Assembly: GCF_021130785.1 (NCBI RefSeq)
Contig: NC_060215.1
Span: 66,592,501 to 66,656,500, forward strand
From: Homalodisca vitripennis
Taxonomy: Eukaryota > Arthropoda > Insecta > Hemiptera > Cicadellidae
Length of the DNA stretch: 64,000 nt
Reading direction: 5' to 3'
Shown here: positions 21,804-34,077 of the stretch, piece after piece
Layout: the number at the start of each line of letters is the position of its first letter
Position numbering within the stretch: position 1 is the first letter of the stretch
Position numbers and translations under genes: made by a program
Notes under the pieces: generated by a model
Databases searched by the model: none
The model's input: only the letters and a program-made list of their open reading frames with translations
What the model was told of the DNA's origin: nothing

Positions 21804-22114
21804 AAAATACACAAGTCCCCTACAATTTTAGAAATTTATCAATTACAATTTGTTTTACAATTCTCCAATTTTTAAATCAATTACAATGAATAAGAAAATT
21901 GACATTATACTCTTTTATTTTTGTAAGTATAGATTATAGAGAACAAAAATACAAACTCAATATAATCATTTAACACAAATCACAAAACACTTCAATCAAA
22001 ACCAATAAATCAGAATATAGCAATTAATACACATTGAATGAACACAATTAACAAATCGATAATAATAATGCTTAAACAATATTAATTATATACAAGTCAC
22101 AATTGGGTTGTATT

Positions 22115-25100
22115 TACAAGTCCATTTTGACTAAAGGTTTACGATCCCTTAGTGGGTATCGTCTAACAGGTGTCATTTGTTTGGGTGAAACGCTGGAACT
22201 GTTATTGTTTACATTTGTACGTGGGCTGGGGCTTTGCCCTGAGCGTTTCTGTTATTGTTTATGGTTTTGCGGAGAGGGGGGCAAGGTCGTTGCTAAAAGT
22301 ACTGGCGACCTTGCGCTCGCTCTGTCCCGCGACTGTATATCGATCGTTTCCTGCGTGTGCTCTGTTGCCACGCTTGCGTCTGGGAGTCTAGGCATTGTTG
22401 TCAACTCAGACATTTCCGGACTACACTGTAAACCCTACCAACTGGTCGATATGTCGTTTTTCCACCTCATGCCCGTATTCAGTTCAACTAAATACGTGAC
22501 TGGTCCTAATCGTGAAACTACCACACCTGGTATCCACTTATTTCTACCTCTGTAATCTCTGGCTATGATTGGTTGTCCAATAGCTAACTGTCTAGTTTTA
22601 CTACCCCTATAGTACAATCGTTGTTTTTCTTGATTATCTGACATTATTGCTTTAACATTTGGGCGAATTAAATCTAACCTAGACTTTAGCGATCTGCCCA
22701 AACATTAATTGAGCTGGCGATAGATTGGTAGTAGAATGCACTGTATTTCTATAAGTGAACAGGAAGTTACTCAAAGCTAATTCTAAATCCTTGGAATTAT
22801 GAAGAGCTGTTTTCAATTTATTTTTAATAGTTCTGACTGACCGTTCTGCCAAACCATTGGTTTCTGGGTGGTATGGTGGTGAAAACGTGTGTTTGATACC
22901 ATTTGACATCAAAAATTCTTTAAACTCTTGACTGGTAAAAGGTGGTCCGTTGTCGGAACTATGTGGTCTACAATACCATACCTACTAAATAATTCCCTTA
23001 ATTTCACAATCGTGTGAACAGCTGCCGTTGAAGCAACGGGCAACACCTCTGGCCACTTAGGAGTACGCATCTTTTACCACCAAAATAACTTGGACTGAAA
23101 AGGTCCAAAAAAATCAATATGAAATTCGAGACCCAAACTCGTTCCGGAACATTCCAATGATGCAGGAAAGCCTTGGGCGGTTTTGCTCGTTCCTCCAAAC
23201 AGGCTGCACAGCTGTTAGCTAGTTGTTCTATGTCCCGGTCGATATTAGGCCACCATACATATGCACGGGCTAATGCCTTCATGCGAACAATACCTATGTG
23301 TGAAGTATGCAATTCGTTCAGAATGTTTATTCTGAACCTTTTAGGTATTACCACCCTGTACCCCCACATTAGGATTCCTTGCTCCAAGGTTAATTCCGAC
23401 TGTCTAATTTCAAATGGCTTTAGATCTGGTTCAGTTACAATGGGCCAACCTAATTCTACATAGGATATTACCTTTTTGATTTCACTATCTACCATTGATT
23501 CTCTTTTTATGTCTACATAGCTTAATGGTATGTCATTTTCAGCTAAACACTGCAAATAGGTACCTATGACATTAATATTAAGGTCATCATCCGAGATTTC
23601 ATCTTTAATCTCACTATTTACAGGTAATCTAGATAAACCATCGGCATTGCCATGGTTTTGGGACTTAACATACACAATCTCATATTGGAAACCACTTAAA
23701 AACAAGGCGTATCGTTGTAACCTACTGGCTGCGAAAGCAGGTAACCCTTTCTTTGGTCCAAAAATAGCCACTAAAGGCTTATGATCAGTCTTTAACAAAA
23801 AAACTGTGTACCATATAAATATTGACTAAATTTCTTAACACCAAATACAATGCTTATGCTTCCTTATCTATTTGTGAATAGTTTTTCTCAGCGCTATTTA
23901 ACACTCTACTTGCGAATGATATAGGTCTTTCTGTACCGTCGTATTGAATCTGACTCAAAACTGATGCAATGCCATATGGACTAGCATCACTGGCTACCAC
24001 TAGTGGTATTGCAGGATCATAATGCGCTAAAACTTCAGCAGAGATTAACTTTTGCTTAATCTCTTGTAGTGCCTTCTTACATGCTAAATTAAATACAAAA
24101 TCGGTATCCTTTCTTAACAACTGATACATTGGGGTTAAAAAATAGTGGATATCCTAGGAATGAAACGTGAATAGTAATTAACAAGACCAAGGAAGGCTTT
24201 AAGCTGTGTCACATTTTGAGGTTCAGGTGCCTTGACAATTGCTTCAACCTTACTAGGTGCGGTATGCAACCCTTGTTTACTGATAACAAAAACCTAAATA
24301 TTCTAAACTGTCACAGAAAAATTTACATTTGTTCTTGCTCACTGTGAACCCATTGTCTTCAAGTCTTTGACACACTAGTCTAAGTCTATGCATGTGTTCC
24401 TCATTGTTTTACCTGTTACTAGGAATGTCATCTAAAAATACAGTTACCCCCGGGATACCTTGTAATGTTCGTTCTATTATTCTCTGGAATATTCCCGGTG
24501 CTGAACTGATACCAAAAACATAGGCGATTGTAAGCATACAATCCTTTGTGTGTGTGCTAATTGTACAATACGTTTGACTATCTACATTCTAGTTTAAGCT
24601 GCTGATAAGCTGAAGATAAATCTATTTTAGAGAATTTTTTTCCGTTTTGTAGGCTGGCAAATATTTTCTTCAATTTTTCGGTAACGGGTGTCGGTCTACC
24701 TCCAAGAAAGGATTTACAGTTATTTTATAATCACCCACAAATTCTTATTTTCCCATTAGCCTTAATAATTGGTACAATGGGAGTCCCCCATTCACTGGTA
24801 TCTTACTGGTGAAATAACGTTCTCTTGTTCTAGTCTAGTCAGCTCGGCTTCTACTTTTTCTTTAAGTGTAAAAGGTAACGTCCTAGGTTTAAAGTATTTT
24901 GGTACTACATTTTCTTTTAACTTTAATTTAACTGGTGCACCCTTGAAAACATCCCAACTTATCCGTAAATACATTTGGAAACTCATTGTACAGTAATTCT
25001 ACTTGTTTGTTGTTGTTGACAACAGACGGATTGACAGATGTTTGTTTGTTTACCTCTACAGGTGTGTTGTGGCTTCCACTGACAGGCGTGCATGCGTCCG

Positions 25101-25598
25101 CCGCGCTGCCGCCTGCAGTTGGCACAACCCCCACCATGCTCGTGCGATCAGCTGACTGTACATTGTTTACATTACTAGGCACTCTAACTGTTAAATCTAA
25201 TGCTTGCATCCAATCACGCCCTAAACAAGGGATTAGCCCCATTAGCTACGATGTATAAAGCTAATTGTTTCTCTTTACCTTTATGTTGTACATTGACCAT
25301 AACCTTACCTAAAGGCCTGATCTTTTCATGTGTATATGAACTTAATACTAAGCTAGTTGGATACATGTTTACATTTCCTAACTTAGTCTTACAATCTTTT
25401 TCTGACATAACTGAAAACACAAGCTCCACTATCGACTTCAAATACAATTTCCTTACTTTTCTACTAATAACTGTACCGTTATTGGCTCAATTTTATTAAT
25501 CTTATCCGTAAATAGATTGGAAATGTCATACACATCGTCATTGTCTTTATGTTTCCAGTGATTATCTGAACCTGACTCTGCTGATTCTTTACTTTCCT
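22115..25598 (-). pseudogene. pol: gypsy pol: protease, reverse transcriptase, RNase H, integrase
   Basis: The reading order on the minus strand is as follows. The aspartic protease has its DSGA active site at 25422-25433, then a frame change, and the end of the domain reads NPLFRA/LGRDW. The reverse transcriptase has a VISPVRYQ-like start near 24795 and a FLDD catalytic box at 24427-24438. RNase H has SDASPYG near 23985 and TDHKPL near 23785. The integrase has an H-H-C-C zinc-binding region (LHTSH to SCAAC, about 23360-23200), a core whose DDE glutamate lies at 22844-22846 in a NGLAER context, and a GPVTYLVEL box near 22495. The C-terminus reads RRYPLRDRKPL before a TAA at 22115-22117. The frame is interrupted by several small indels and a few stops. 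It would make DNA copies and integrate them, if intact. Confidence 0.9.
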
Positions 25599-26488
25599 CT
25601 ACATAGTGCTGCCTACCTTATAAACATATTGCTTTTTATTGCTGTAAAAACTGTTTCCTTTAGCTGAAAGGTCCTTAGACCTATTTGTAAAAACATTTGG
25701 TTTGTTCTCATTAGGTTTGTTAACATAATTTTTCGATCTACAAACTCTTTCAAGGTGTCCCTTCTTTTTACAATGATTACACGTGTACTCACGAAACCGA
25801 CATTGCGATGCTGTGTGTGATCCTCGCTTGCCGCAACAATAGCAGGTGATGTCTCCCCAGCGCCTTCCCGCGTCCGATGACCGTCTCGCTGCGATGCTCG
25901 CCGCCTGTGTCCTTTTCGGTATCGACCCGCTGCTCTGCATCCGGTGAATACGTCCTCCTGCAGTTGTCATCTGGGCCGCCCCCTTCTCAGCAAATTCCAT
26001 TGCAGTAGCTAGTTGCACGGCTTTTTTCATAAGTGAGGTTCTCCTCCCCGAGAAGTTCTTTTCTGTATCTGTTGGTCTCGCAGACCCGCGACTAATCTGT
26101 CCCTTAAGTAGTCTGGCAATGTATCACCAAATTCACAATACTTAGATAACTGTTTTAATAAATGCACAATATAATCGCTAACCGTTTCATGATCCAATTG
26201 ATTCCGCCTACTAAATTTAAATCTTTCCGTGATAAAAGATGGCTTGGGATGCAGATGATTCGCTATAGTGTCCACAATTTCCTTGTACGACTTGTCAGAC
26301 GGTTTGTCTGGTGTAATTAAGTCTTTCAGTAACGTATAGGTCCTTACACCCATAACTGTCAACAAAGTGCTTAGTTTCTTTGAATTATCGATATCATTAC
26401 AATCAATAAAAAACTCAAATCTCTCTATATAAGACTGCCACGATTCTTCCGCACTATCAAAATAACCCATAGACCCGATAGTTGCCAT
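25599..26488 (-). pseudogene. gag: gypsy gag, one frame break
   Basis: The likely start is the internal ATG at 26488 (MATIGS), the usual beginning of this group; an open extension reaches 26566. The first ~150 residues form the capsid-like region (SWQSYIERFEFF, RFKFSRRNQ, LSKYCEFGD, LRDRLVAGL). A frame change near 26030 leads into a second frame with two zinc knuckles (about 25830-25735). The first is unusual, C-x2-C-x5-H-x4-C; the second is the regular C-x2-C-x4-H-x4-C (CNHCKKKGHLERVC). The protein ends near 25599. It would package the element's RNA. Confidence 0.85.
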
Positions 26489-26749
26489 TTTGTTTTCTTG
26501 TACACTCCGTAATAACTGTTTAAAATGTCCCCGGTAAAAATAATCGTCTAACGGCATTAATTGCAACGATTAAAATCAGCTTGTGCGCTGCTTACACCAA
26601 GAATAGTTTATATCGATCGGCGTACCTTACTACTCCCGACCGTTGGAATGTCCGGAATGTCCTTGCACATTCGCGGTTATTTGCACGTGTTCATTACGCT
26701 TGTTGCCCTTCCGCACTAAATCACTGTAATTCACTGTTGCAGTTGTTTT

Positions 26750-26760
26750 CCTCGTCGCCA
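26750..26760 (-). other. Primer-binding site, tRNA-Ser(GCT) type
   Basis: One base inside the 5' LTR the minus strand reads TGGCGACGAGG. This is complementary to the 3' end (CCTCGTCG plus CCA) of insect serine tRNA with anticodon GCT, as remembered from Drosophila. Confidence 0.8.
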
Positions 26761-26761
26761 C

Positions 26762-27127
26762 TGTAATGTATGCGGGTTCGACACTGTACTCTCTATGGGT
26801 CGGGAAGAATAATTAAACTACACATTTAGAGTAACATTGCTCTAGGACCGCTCGTAAAGGAACGGACGGGACGCGGAGGTTACATGACGGTGTCTGGTGG
26901 TGGACTCTGGGTGGACTCCTGGCTGGCCAGCTTGGACCGTTGGTTGTAGGGTAGTGGCGTGATGTGACGTCACAGGAGAGCAAGCCTATGAGCATTCTTT
27001 ATTCTTTTAGACCACATCGTATGTTACCATCGCCTGACAATACATACTGCCAACATCACTGGTGCAGACATTAAATATCACTATGGATACCTACCAACTT
27101 AGTACTTCTCACACTAAATACACTACA
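26762..27127 (-). repeat. 5' LTR of the gypsy element (right copy)
   Basis: It is the direct repeat of 21426-21791. Relative to the left copy there are three single-base gains and three single-base losses, so the lengths are equal. This copy would supply the promoter for minus-strand transcription. Confidence 0.95.
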
Positions 27128-27132
27128 GCCAC
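27128..27132. other. Target-site duplication, right copy
   Basis: GCCAC, identical to 21421-21425. Confidence 0.9.
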
Positions 27133-28555
27133 AACAGGAATTAGGTCTTCTAAGAAGAAGAGGACATTGAAGCAAATCCGTCAGTCTAGTTTTGGTTTAA
27201 TAACAGTTAACACATTCTCTTCTCTGATAAATATCACCACTTTGATGAGTATAAAGAAACTAAGGTTGAGTTATTGGATTAGGTCTGTAAATACTGCATC
27301 ATTATATTTATACCGCTGGTTAATTTCAATAAATGGTTTGATAATAAAAGTAAATGATTTTGGTTTCATTTACACTACAATCACTATTCCATTAAAAATC
27401 AATTCATTTTACTTTCTCCATAACAGTTTATTACACACATAACAATACATTCATTCTTTTACTTCATTTACATGCAAAATATTAACGACAAATCTTTGAG
27501 GCTAAGATTCGCCCTTACATCTTAGTAGTCCTACCGCTGGTAAATTATATTAAACCTGTATAACTCTTGAAAAGACCATGTCCAAGACAGCTCTAAAAAC
27601 ACATGAATGCAATACCTGATAAAATTAGGGTTTACATAAAACAAACTTAGCGTGAGAACAAGTCTTAGAATCACAGCACATATATAATTTTCAAAGTCAA
27701 TATCGAGAAAATGTTTAACATTAATTATTGGCGTATTTGTGAAGCCAGCCACGTAACTGGGATCACATACTAAAAATAGGGACTAATTAACGAATATCTC
27801 ATACACAGGTATACTCTGGAAATCGCATGCATATATTTCCTCCTAACAGATGACTACACTACACAAATCTGTGGAAAATAACAAATATATCTCAGTACGA
27901 TGATTTTAAAGAGCAGGAAATTTGAACTCTTCTAGCACATGCACTTCAGCTAGTTTACATAACTTTCAGACTATTCGCTAAAAAAGTTTCATCTGTATAG
28001 TCTTGATTACTATGTCTATATAAATTCGGTCTCTATTCCAGACAACAGTGGTTTACTCAAAGTGGCATTGGATCAGTGTTATCTTATCTGATCTATTTAG
28101 CATCAGAAAAGAATCTGGAGATAAAAAGTTGGGCAATAACTTACCATAACTCAAGTACATGCTAGCTTTCAAATCAATACTATTTATTTAGTGTATTGAA
28201 CTTCAAATCTGTGAATAAACCCAGACTATTTTTAATCCTAATATTACTAATCCCATAAGGTAATAACGAATGAGTAGTTTTATGAGTAAAAGGGGTTGTT
28301 AAATTTTTGTTGAAGTTCAGGAGTTTATGGTTACTTAGAGATTTAAATAATTGAAATAAATACGTATACATTTGTAGGAAATTTTGAAAATTAGCAAATG
28401 ATTAAGAAACAAACAAATAATGTTTCATCCAAATTTCCAAATAAAAATGGAATCAAGTAGATATGTACTATAATGTTAAAAATACTTACAAATAATAAAA
28501 TATATTTGGAAATTTCGTATTTTAATTAAGGAAAGATCCTGTGATATGTGCCAGC
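27133..28555. other. No recognised genes
   Basis: Flank of the gypsy element; AT-rich with short frames only. The first ~60 bases (AGAAGAAGAGG region) are the continuation of the host sequence interrupted by the insertion. Confidence 0.35.
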
Positions 28556-28561
28556 GACCTG

Positions 28562-29150
28562 TCAGATTCGTTTTCGCCTCCTTTTCCTGACCAGCTGGCT
28601 TTTTCTGCTTTGATAAGGTAAACAAGCTCTATGCCTTGTGGTCAGAGGCAGAAGAGATATATACAGCTGTGGACAATAACTCATGTAAATTGTCCACCTA
28701 CTGGTCAAGTGGACTGCATCACCTGAAGTGGGAGAGTGTGAATATCTCTGATTAGAAGATTGTGACACTTGGCCCAGTCTGTTTTCATGAGATGGGAGTG
28801 GGGCGTAGAATTTAGATGCCAATCCTACCAATAGGAACACAGGTACGTAATCTGACGAGGGGTATTTTATGCGATATGGGTACATATAGTCTTCCGGTAT
28901 TCATATAGGTAATGGTTACCTCAGCTTTTTTCAGCTGTATCGCAAAAGCCATGAACTCGAGGGTGTCCACGTGCGTGGCATGGTTTGATGGATCACCAAG
29001 TCTGTGAATAAGGACAGCGTGTCGGTTTTCATGGGGTTGGAATTGTACTTTATTAGTTCTATGGCCTGTAAACGGAAATAAAAAAAAATAGTGCTGAGGT
29101 TGATACGGGTTTCCTCAGGATAGTATTGTACACTCAATTGACCTCTGGGA
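28562..29150 (-). other. Unassigned block with protein-like translations
   Basis: Base composition is more balanced than the surroundings. On the minus strand a frame starting near 29065 stays open for about 80 codons, with a varied protein-like composition (HENRHAVLIHRLGDPSN, EFMAFAIQLKKAEVTITY). An overlapping frame further left (28885-28562) runs for 107 codons and ends in a Lys/Arg run. A possible acceptor (TTTCCGTTTACAG) lies at the upstream edge near 29067 and a possible donor (GAG|GTAACC) near 28922. It could be an old exon, or a piece of an element I do not recognise. No family is assigned. Confidence 0.25.
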
Positions 29151-30348
29151 GTGAAGTTGCAGAATGTAAAGTATGTTTTGTAAGGACGGGAATCTTAAGT
29201 ATACCAAGTCCATATATCTTTGAAGTGTTATTCTAAATAACATTGGATACCGTTCACGAGAATATTTTAATAGTAATCACAAGTACGAGTATAATATTAG
29301 ATTCAAACACAGATTTTCAAAATTACATAGATTAGCTACTTAAAAAACAACTTGATATTCTGAATTATAAATATTTTCAAACACTGCCTATCAAAATACA
29401 ACAGACAATAAAGCAGCTAAACTTTAAAACAAACTAAAATAATTTTAATAAAAATCTGTTCATAGATGTTTATTTTTAAATTGCGTATGTTTTAACTTTC
29501 CCAACCCCAGCACCACATAAACATTCATCGCCATCCAGTCATACAATTTCCAAAAATTGAGACATTGATGACCTGGAATTCTGGTACGGGACAAGTCCAA
29601 TGCTTTATAGCCAATTGGACATATCACCAAGAATTATGTTTAATGATTATTGAAATAATCTCTGATTAATAACTATTTCGAATCCCAATGTTAGTAAAGT
29701 TTAATTTTACGCGAAACAAAAAACGACTTCCTTTATTCTTAAAGTGCTTCTATACTTTTTCATATTGATTTTTTTAATAAACACAAATTATATGAATAAA
29801 AGTGCGTACTGGTTTTTATTCATCTGTATGGTAAAATTATAATTTGCATGCTTGGACTGGAAAACCAAAACTACAACAGATGTTGGAAAAAAACTATACA
29901 AGCAAGCAACTACAAGCGACTGAACTAACAGGCAAAGCTCACTGCTCAGATGAAACGAAACGCCAAACGCAAACGGCAGAATTCAGTAATCAGTAGCACT
30001 AGTAGTACATACATAATATAGGAACTAAGAAGTGAAGGTTGTGCTTCCTGATGCTGTATTAATTTGAAACAAGTTAGATTATTCTTTTTAATTTTAAAAT
30101 GTTGTGATAGTGTTACATTTGAAACTCAGAAATTATTTATCTGTGATATTTAGTTTTCTTCTGTTCTGTTGTGTTGTTTAAGGTAGGCTAAATAAATGTT
30201 TAACCTCTAAACCTTTTTCGAAATAATGTTTTGTCAATGTTCCTTTGACTTCAAATATTATTACATAAATAAATGTTTATTTATTATTACTGGCTGCTGA
30301 AATGTTTGTTTTTGGAAAGAGAAGTTAATTGATAGTTATTTTCTGGAT

Positions 30349-30393
30349 ATTTTCTGACATAGGATCTGGACATTTTCTGACATAGGATCTGGC
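30349..30393 (+). repeat. Two-copy tandem repeat, 23-bp unit
   Basis: ATTTTCTGACATAGGATCTGG occurs twice in a row at 30349 and about 30372. Confidence 0.7.
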
Positions 30394-30842
30394 TATTTAT
30401 TACTATTTTAATTTTAATGATATGTATATAACCTAAAATTATTATTGAGAAATATAAGTAATTTTAAAATCTAGGCTGTATCCAAAAGTTGATATGGGCT
30501 AGATTCTTAGCAATCATTCAGCTAACCTAAACTGTACACTGTAAGTGTAAGCTTGCTTAATATTAATGGAAAATCATACAATGCTATCATTTACTGATTT
30601 ACCAATCTGTCACTTTCTATTTGCTTTTCATTTATATGTAACTTTGCCTTTGTACCAAACAATGTTTAATAGTTAAACTATGCTACAATGTTTATTGAAT
30701 TTTAAAGATACTTTTTTAATTGGCACTCATAAGAGCTTATTCAAACAAAATTGTTATGACATGAGTTATTGTACCAAATTTGACTAATAAGTGTAAGATC
30801 ACATGCATTGGTGCTAATAGGCCCTTTATAATGTTTAATAAC

Positions 30843-30843
<1 letters not shown>

Positions 30844-30895
<52 letters not shown>
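30844..30895. repeat. (TA)n microsatellite
   Basis: About 25 uninterrupted TA units. Confidence 0.95.
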
Positions 30896-30900
<5 letters not shown>

Positions 30901-32599
30901 GTGATATTCTTTTTAAACATAACATAAGTTTTTCGTGAAGTGTCCATTCAATTAAGTATAGAATTTTTCAATCAAGAAGCCATTAACTTGCTTAAGTAAA
31001 ATATAGTTGGTTAAGACTATTAATTCAGGTACATCAGGCCTCCATCAATAATTACAATTTTTTAATAATAAAGTATGTATATATTATACTTTTCGTGGAT
31101 GTGTGTAAACAGTATAAGGTTTATTTAATTTACATGCCCTCTTGTTCTCAGCCGCTGATCTTTGATTCTGCCTAGAAACATCATGATGTCCAACAAGTTT
31201 AGGGCACATTTTTAGCATTTATTAAATTTAGTAGTATTATACTGAAATTAACAATTAGTATTCACAAAAGTCGGTTTTATTGTTGGTTATAAACAAGGGC
31301 AATTCAAAATAGACTAGTAGATACAGCGATATAGAGGTAATCATTTTAAAATGTTGATTTTATTTATGCATATACATTTTAAATAAGTATATTACTATCA
31401 AAACTTTGAAAAGTTTCCCATGTTTTTATTTTTACTTTGTAAAGATTTAAGATATTTAACAAAATTGTTTTTAAGTCCGGTATTATACTTGTGTTTATTA
31501 TTGTTTTATTTTGATTTTAAAATTAATTTAACACACATCATTGTTTACGAAATAAACATATGTAACTACGATGATACCCGTCCTCCTGAATACCCCTCCA
31601 CCTAGTAATTGTGTCTTAGTTATCAAAGAAAATGTTTAAGTACCATTAAAATGTGCAACATATGTATTTCGAAATTTTCTAAAAGTAAATTGTTATGCGC
31701 TTGAATGTGAAAATTTAAAGCAGACTGTTGTAAAACATGTAATCAATAATGCGGCTGAAAAGAAACTGGCCTATTATAAGTTAGAGATCAATGAAACAGG
31801 AGCATCTTCTATTTACATGGAACTTTTTTTTGGTTATGAAGAGACAAATTACCCTATTAATTTATGAATAACAAAGTTTCTCAAAGAAATATTGTTTAGA
31901 TACCGATTATAAAGACTTCCAATTTTATTTACTATTTTATTCTATTTTGTGAATCAATAAACAGAGAAGGTATATAGTAGTACCACTGAGAATCCTTGGT
32001 TGTTTATAAATAAATATACAGGGTGTAACAAAAGTTGGGCTGACTATGAATTTTCAGATTATATGTGTGATTCTAAGCAAAAGATTCAGAATAATTTTTT
32101 TACAATTTCCACTTTGTTTAGCAGCTAAACCCCATTTTGTTTTTTTATCAAAACAATTTTATCTTTGTTATTATCTTTACGATTATTAAAAAACTTGGTA
32201 TTATTCATGGACAAAAAACAAATCAAAATTTTGTATTAACACTTTGAAAGCTCAGTTATTATCCAAATAGTTGTCATTTTGTTTTTTTATTTCATCTATC
32301 TATTTTTAATTTGGGAACGGTTTGTTTTAATTAGTTGGAATGTTGTATATAGCTTTATAATTTAAAGTCCTAATTACAGAAAAAATTCAATTTTTTAAAG
32401 CTTTATTTTCATAATGGCGGTTTCTTGAAGATTAGGCGTAAATATCTCAAAACCGACATATGATAAAAAAGTTATAATTGTTACATTTTAGTTAAACAAT
32501 TTAATTAATAATCCAATGATGACAATTTTAAGAAATTTGGTTGATAAATAAGGGAGGAAATGGGCTTAAAAAAAAACCAAGTACTAAAAGATATTCACT

Positions 32600-33110
32600 G
32601 TGATTATGTGACAGCACTATTTGTGACCCACAACAACCAGCTGTTTTAATTTTAGCTGATCTATTAAGCTGATTATAACCCAGCAGGGATCACTTCTGGC
32701 TGGTTTATACTTTCCAGTTGAACCTACCACTAGGCACAGCAAAAACCGATGTGTCACTTAAATCAGAGCAACCATATGGATGTCCACAAGCACATCGCTA
32801 ACCGCTAATGTCGAGGTTCAAGGGAAATTCGGTAGGTCTAGTCTACTGCGGGAGATGACTGTTGGAGTTGGTGGGATTTGTTCCCTAACCTCAGAGGTTC
32901 TTCCTAGCCTCAACAAGGGTATGCGACCCCTGCCTACTTTGACTGGAGAGGCTGGTTCAGAACATGGATTCCCCTTCTTCCGGGGAGACATGACTTTGAT
33001 TTAGTGCCCTAATTCTATCTCATGGATCTCGATAGGAGGCGGCTCCTACTCCCTAACCTTAACCCTCCTGAATATTCTGTCACCCCGGAATGATAAAAGT
33101 TGTCTAACTA
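32600..33110. other. GC-richer block of unknown origin inside the inverted-repeat element
   Basis: About 500 bases of balanced composition lie between AT-rich arms. There are short open frames only; the longest (32780-33001, plus) has 74 codons with no recognised domain. The end (AATGATAAAAG ... AATAAATATGA) has an AATAAA at about 33118. It could be the 3' part of a retroelement or a captured sequence. Confidence 0.35.
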
Positions 33111-33143
33111 AAATGTAATAAATATGACTTTTTTTATCATATG

Positions 33144-33151
33144 TTGTTTTT
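33144..33151. other. 8-bp target-site duplication, left
   Basis: TTGTTTTT directly before the foldback arm; repeated at 34070-34077. Confidence 0.7.
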
Positions 33152-34069
33152 GGTAATTCTAAGCAATATATGGGTCAACCTCGATTTTTCTCATATTACA
33201 ATATAATGTTCCAATAGTCAATTAGAAAAGGAAATGACTAGAATTTCTTGCCGGAAAGCAGTTATAGGGAGCAGGCAACTCATATTACAATATATAATGT
33301 TCCAATAGTCAATTAGAAAAGGAAATGACTAGAATTTCTTGCTGGAAAGCAGTTATAGGGAGCAGGCAACCGCGAGAATTACCTATTAGTGATCAGGGGC
33401 ACTGACGTGATCTGGGTTTCAAATTTGGAACTACTCGAGTTAATTTTTTTTTCTAAAAGAGCAAGCAGCGCGAAGCGCTGCGCAGCGGGCAAGCATCGTG
33501 CGTGATCCTTTTTTTTTATTAAAAAATTTCTGATAAATTGTTATTACATATTACAATATAATGTAGGTAATGTATGTAAAACAATTTTAAACACATAATT
33601 ACATGCTGGAAAGCAAAGTAAACCAATATAATCCGCCCAATACAAAATCTCCGTAAAAATCTGGTAAAGGAATCTGTGTCATTCCTTTGGCCTGAATCAA
33701 TTCAGTATATACAAAGATCACGCACGATGCTTGCCCGCTGCGCAGCGCTTCGCGCTGCTTGCTCTTTTAGAAAAAAAAATTAACTCGAGTAGTTCCAAAT
33801 TTGAAACCCAGATCACGTCAGTGCCCCTGATCACTAATAGGTAATTCTCGCGGTTGCCTGCTCCCTATAACTGCTTTCCAGCAAGAAATTCTAGTCATTT
33901 CCTTTTCTAATTGACTATTGGAACATTATATTGTAATATGAGTTGCCTGCTCCCTATAACTGCTTTCCGGCAAGAAATTCTAGTCATTTCCTTTTCTAAT
34001 TGACTATTGGAACATTATATTGTAATATGAGAAAAATCGAGGTTGACCCATATATTGCTTAGAATTACC
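33152..34069. mobile_element. Foldback element with ~355-bp arms
   Basis: The left arm 33152-33507 is the near-perfect reverse complement of the right arm 33716-34069. A 208-bp centre, with no coding, separates them. Each arm is composite: an outer tip (GGTAATTCTAAGCAATA), two direct copies of a ~90-100 bp unit (CATATTACAATATAATGTTCC ... GGGAGCAGGCAAC), and a GC-rich inner end with GCGCTGCGCAGCG-type self-complementary sequence. The outer unit has CCGG where the inner has CTGG in both arms, so the arms were copied as a whole. Flanks carry an 8-bp duplication, as in hAT and P-type transposition. No transposase is present. Confidence 0.85.
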
Positions 34070-34077
34070 TTGTTTTT
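34070..34077. other. 8-bp target-site duplication, right
   Basis: TTGTTTTT, identical to 33144-33151. The sequence is T-rich, so chance similarity is a little more likely than for a mixed sequence. Confidence 0.7.

Larger units (their letters stand above)
21426..27127 (-). mobile_element. Ty3/gypsy LTR retrotransposon, structurally complete
   Basis: A 5702-bp element reads on the minus strand: 5' LTR (right), primer-binding site, gag, protease, reverse transcriptase, RNase H, integrase, polypurine tract, 3' LTR (left). It is bounded by a 5-bp GCCAC duplication. Domain order (integrase last) defines Ty3/gypsy; the gag and pol look like the K02A2.6-like group seen in many insects, possibly the Mag lineage. 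There is no env frame between pol and the 3' LTR. Both LTRs are 366 bp and differ only by six single-base indels. Several small frame breaks interrupt gag and pol. Confidence 0.95.

Noticed and set aside
22103..22555. 150-codon plus-strand frame inside the gypsy element
   Set aside because: It is antisense to the pol C-terminus, which reads well on the minus strand and ends RRYPLRDRKPL; no env-like features.
30737..30947. Minus-strand frames with an Ile-Tyr repeat
   Set aside because: They are translation of the (TA)n microsatellite.
33450..33500. GC-rich inner arm sequence as a tRNA or structured RNA gene
   Set aside because: It is part of both foldback arms and lacks tRNA box A/B or cloverleaf potential.
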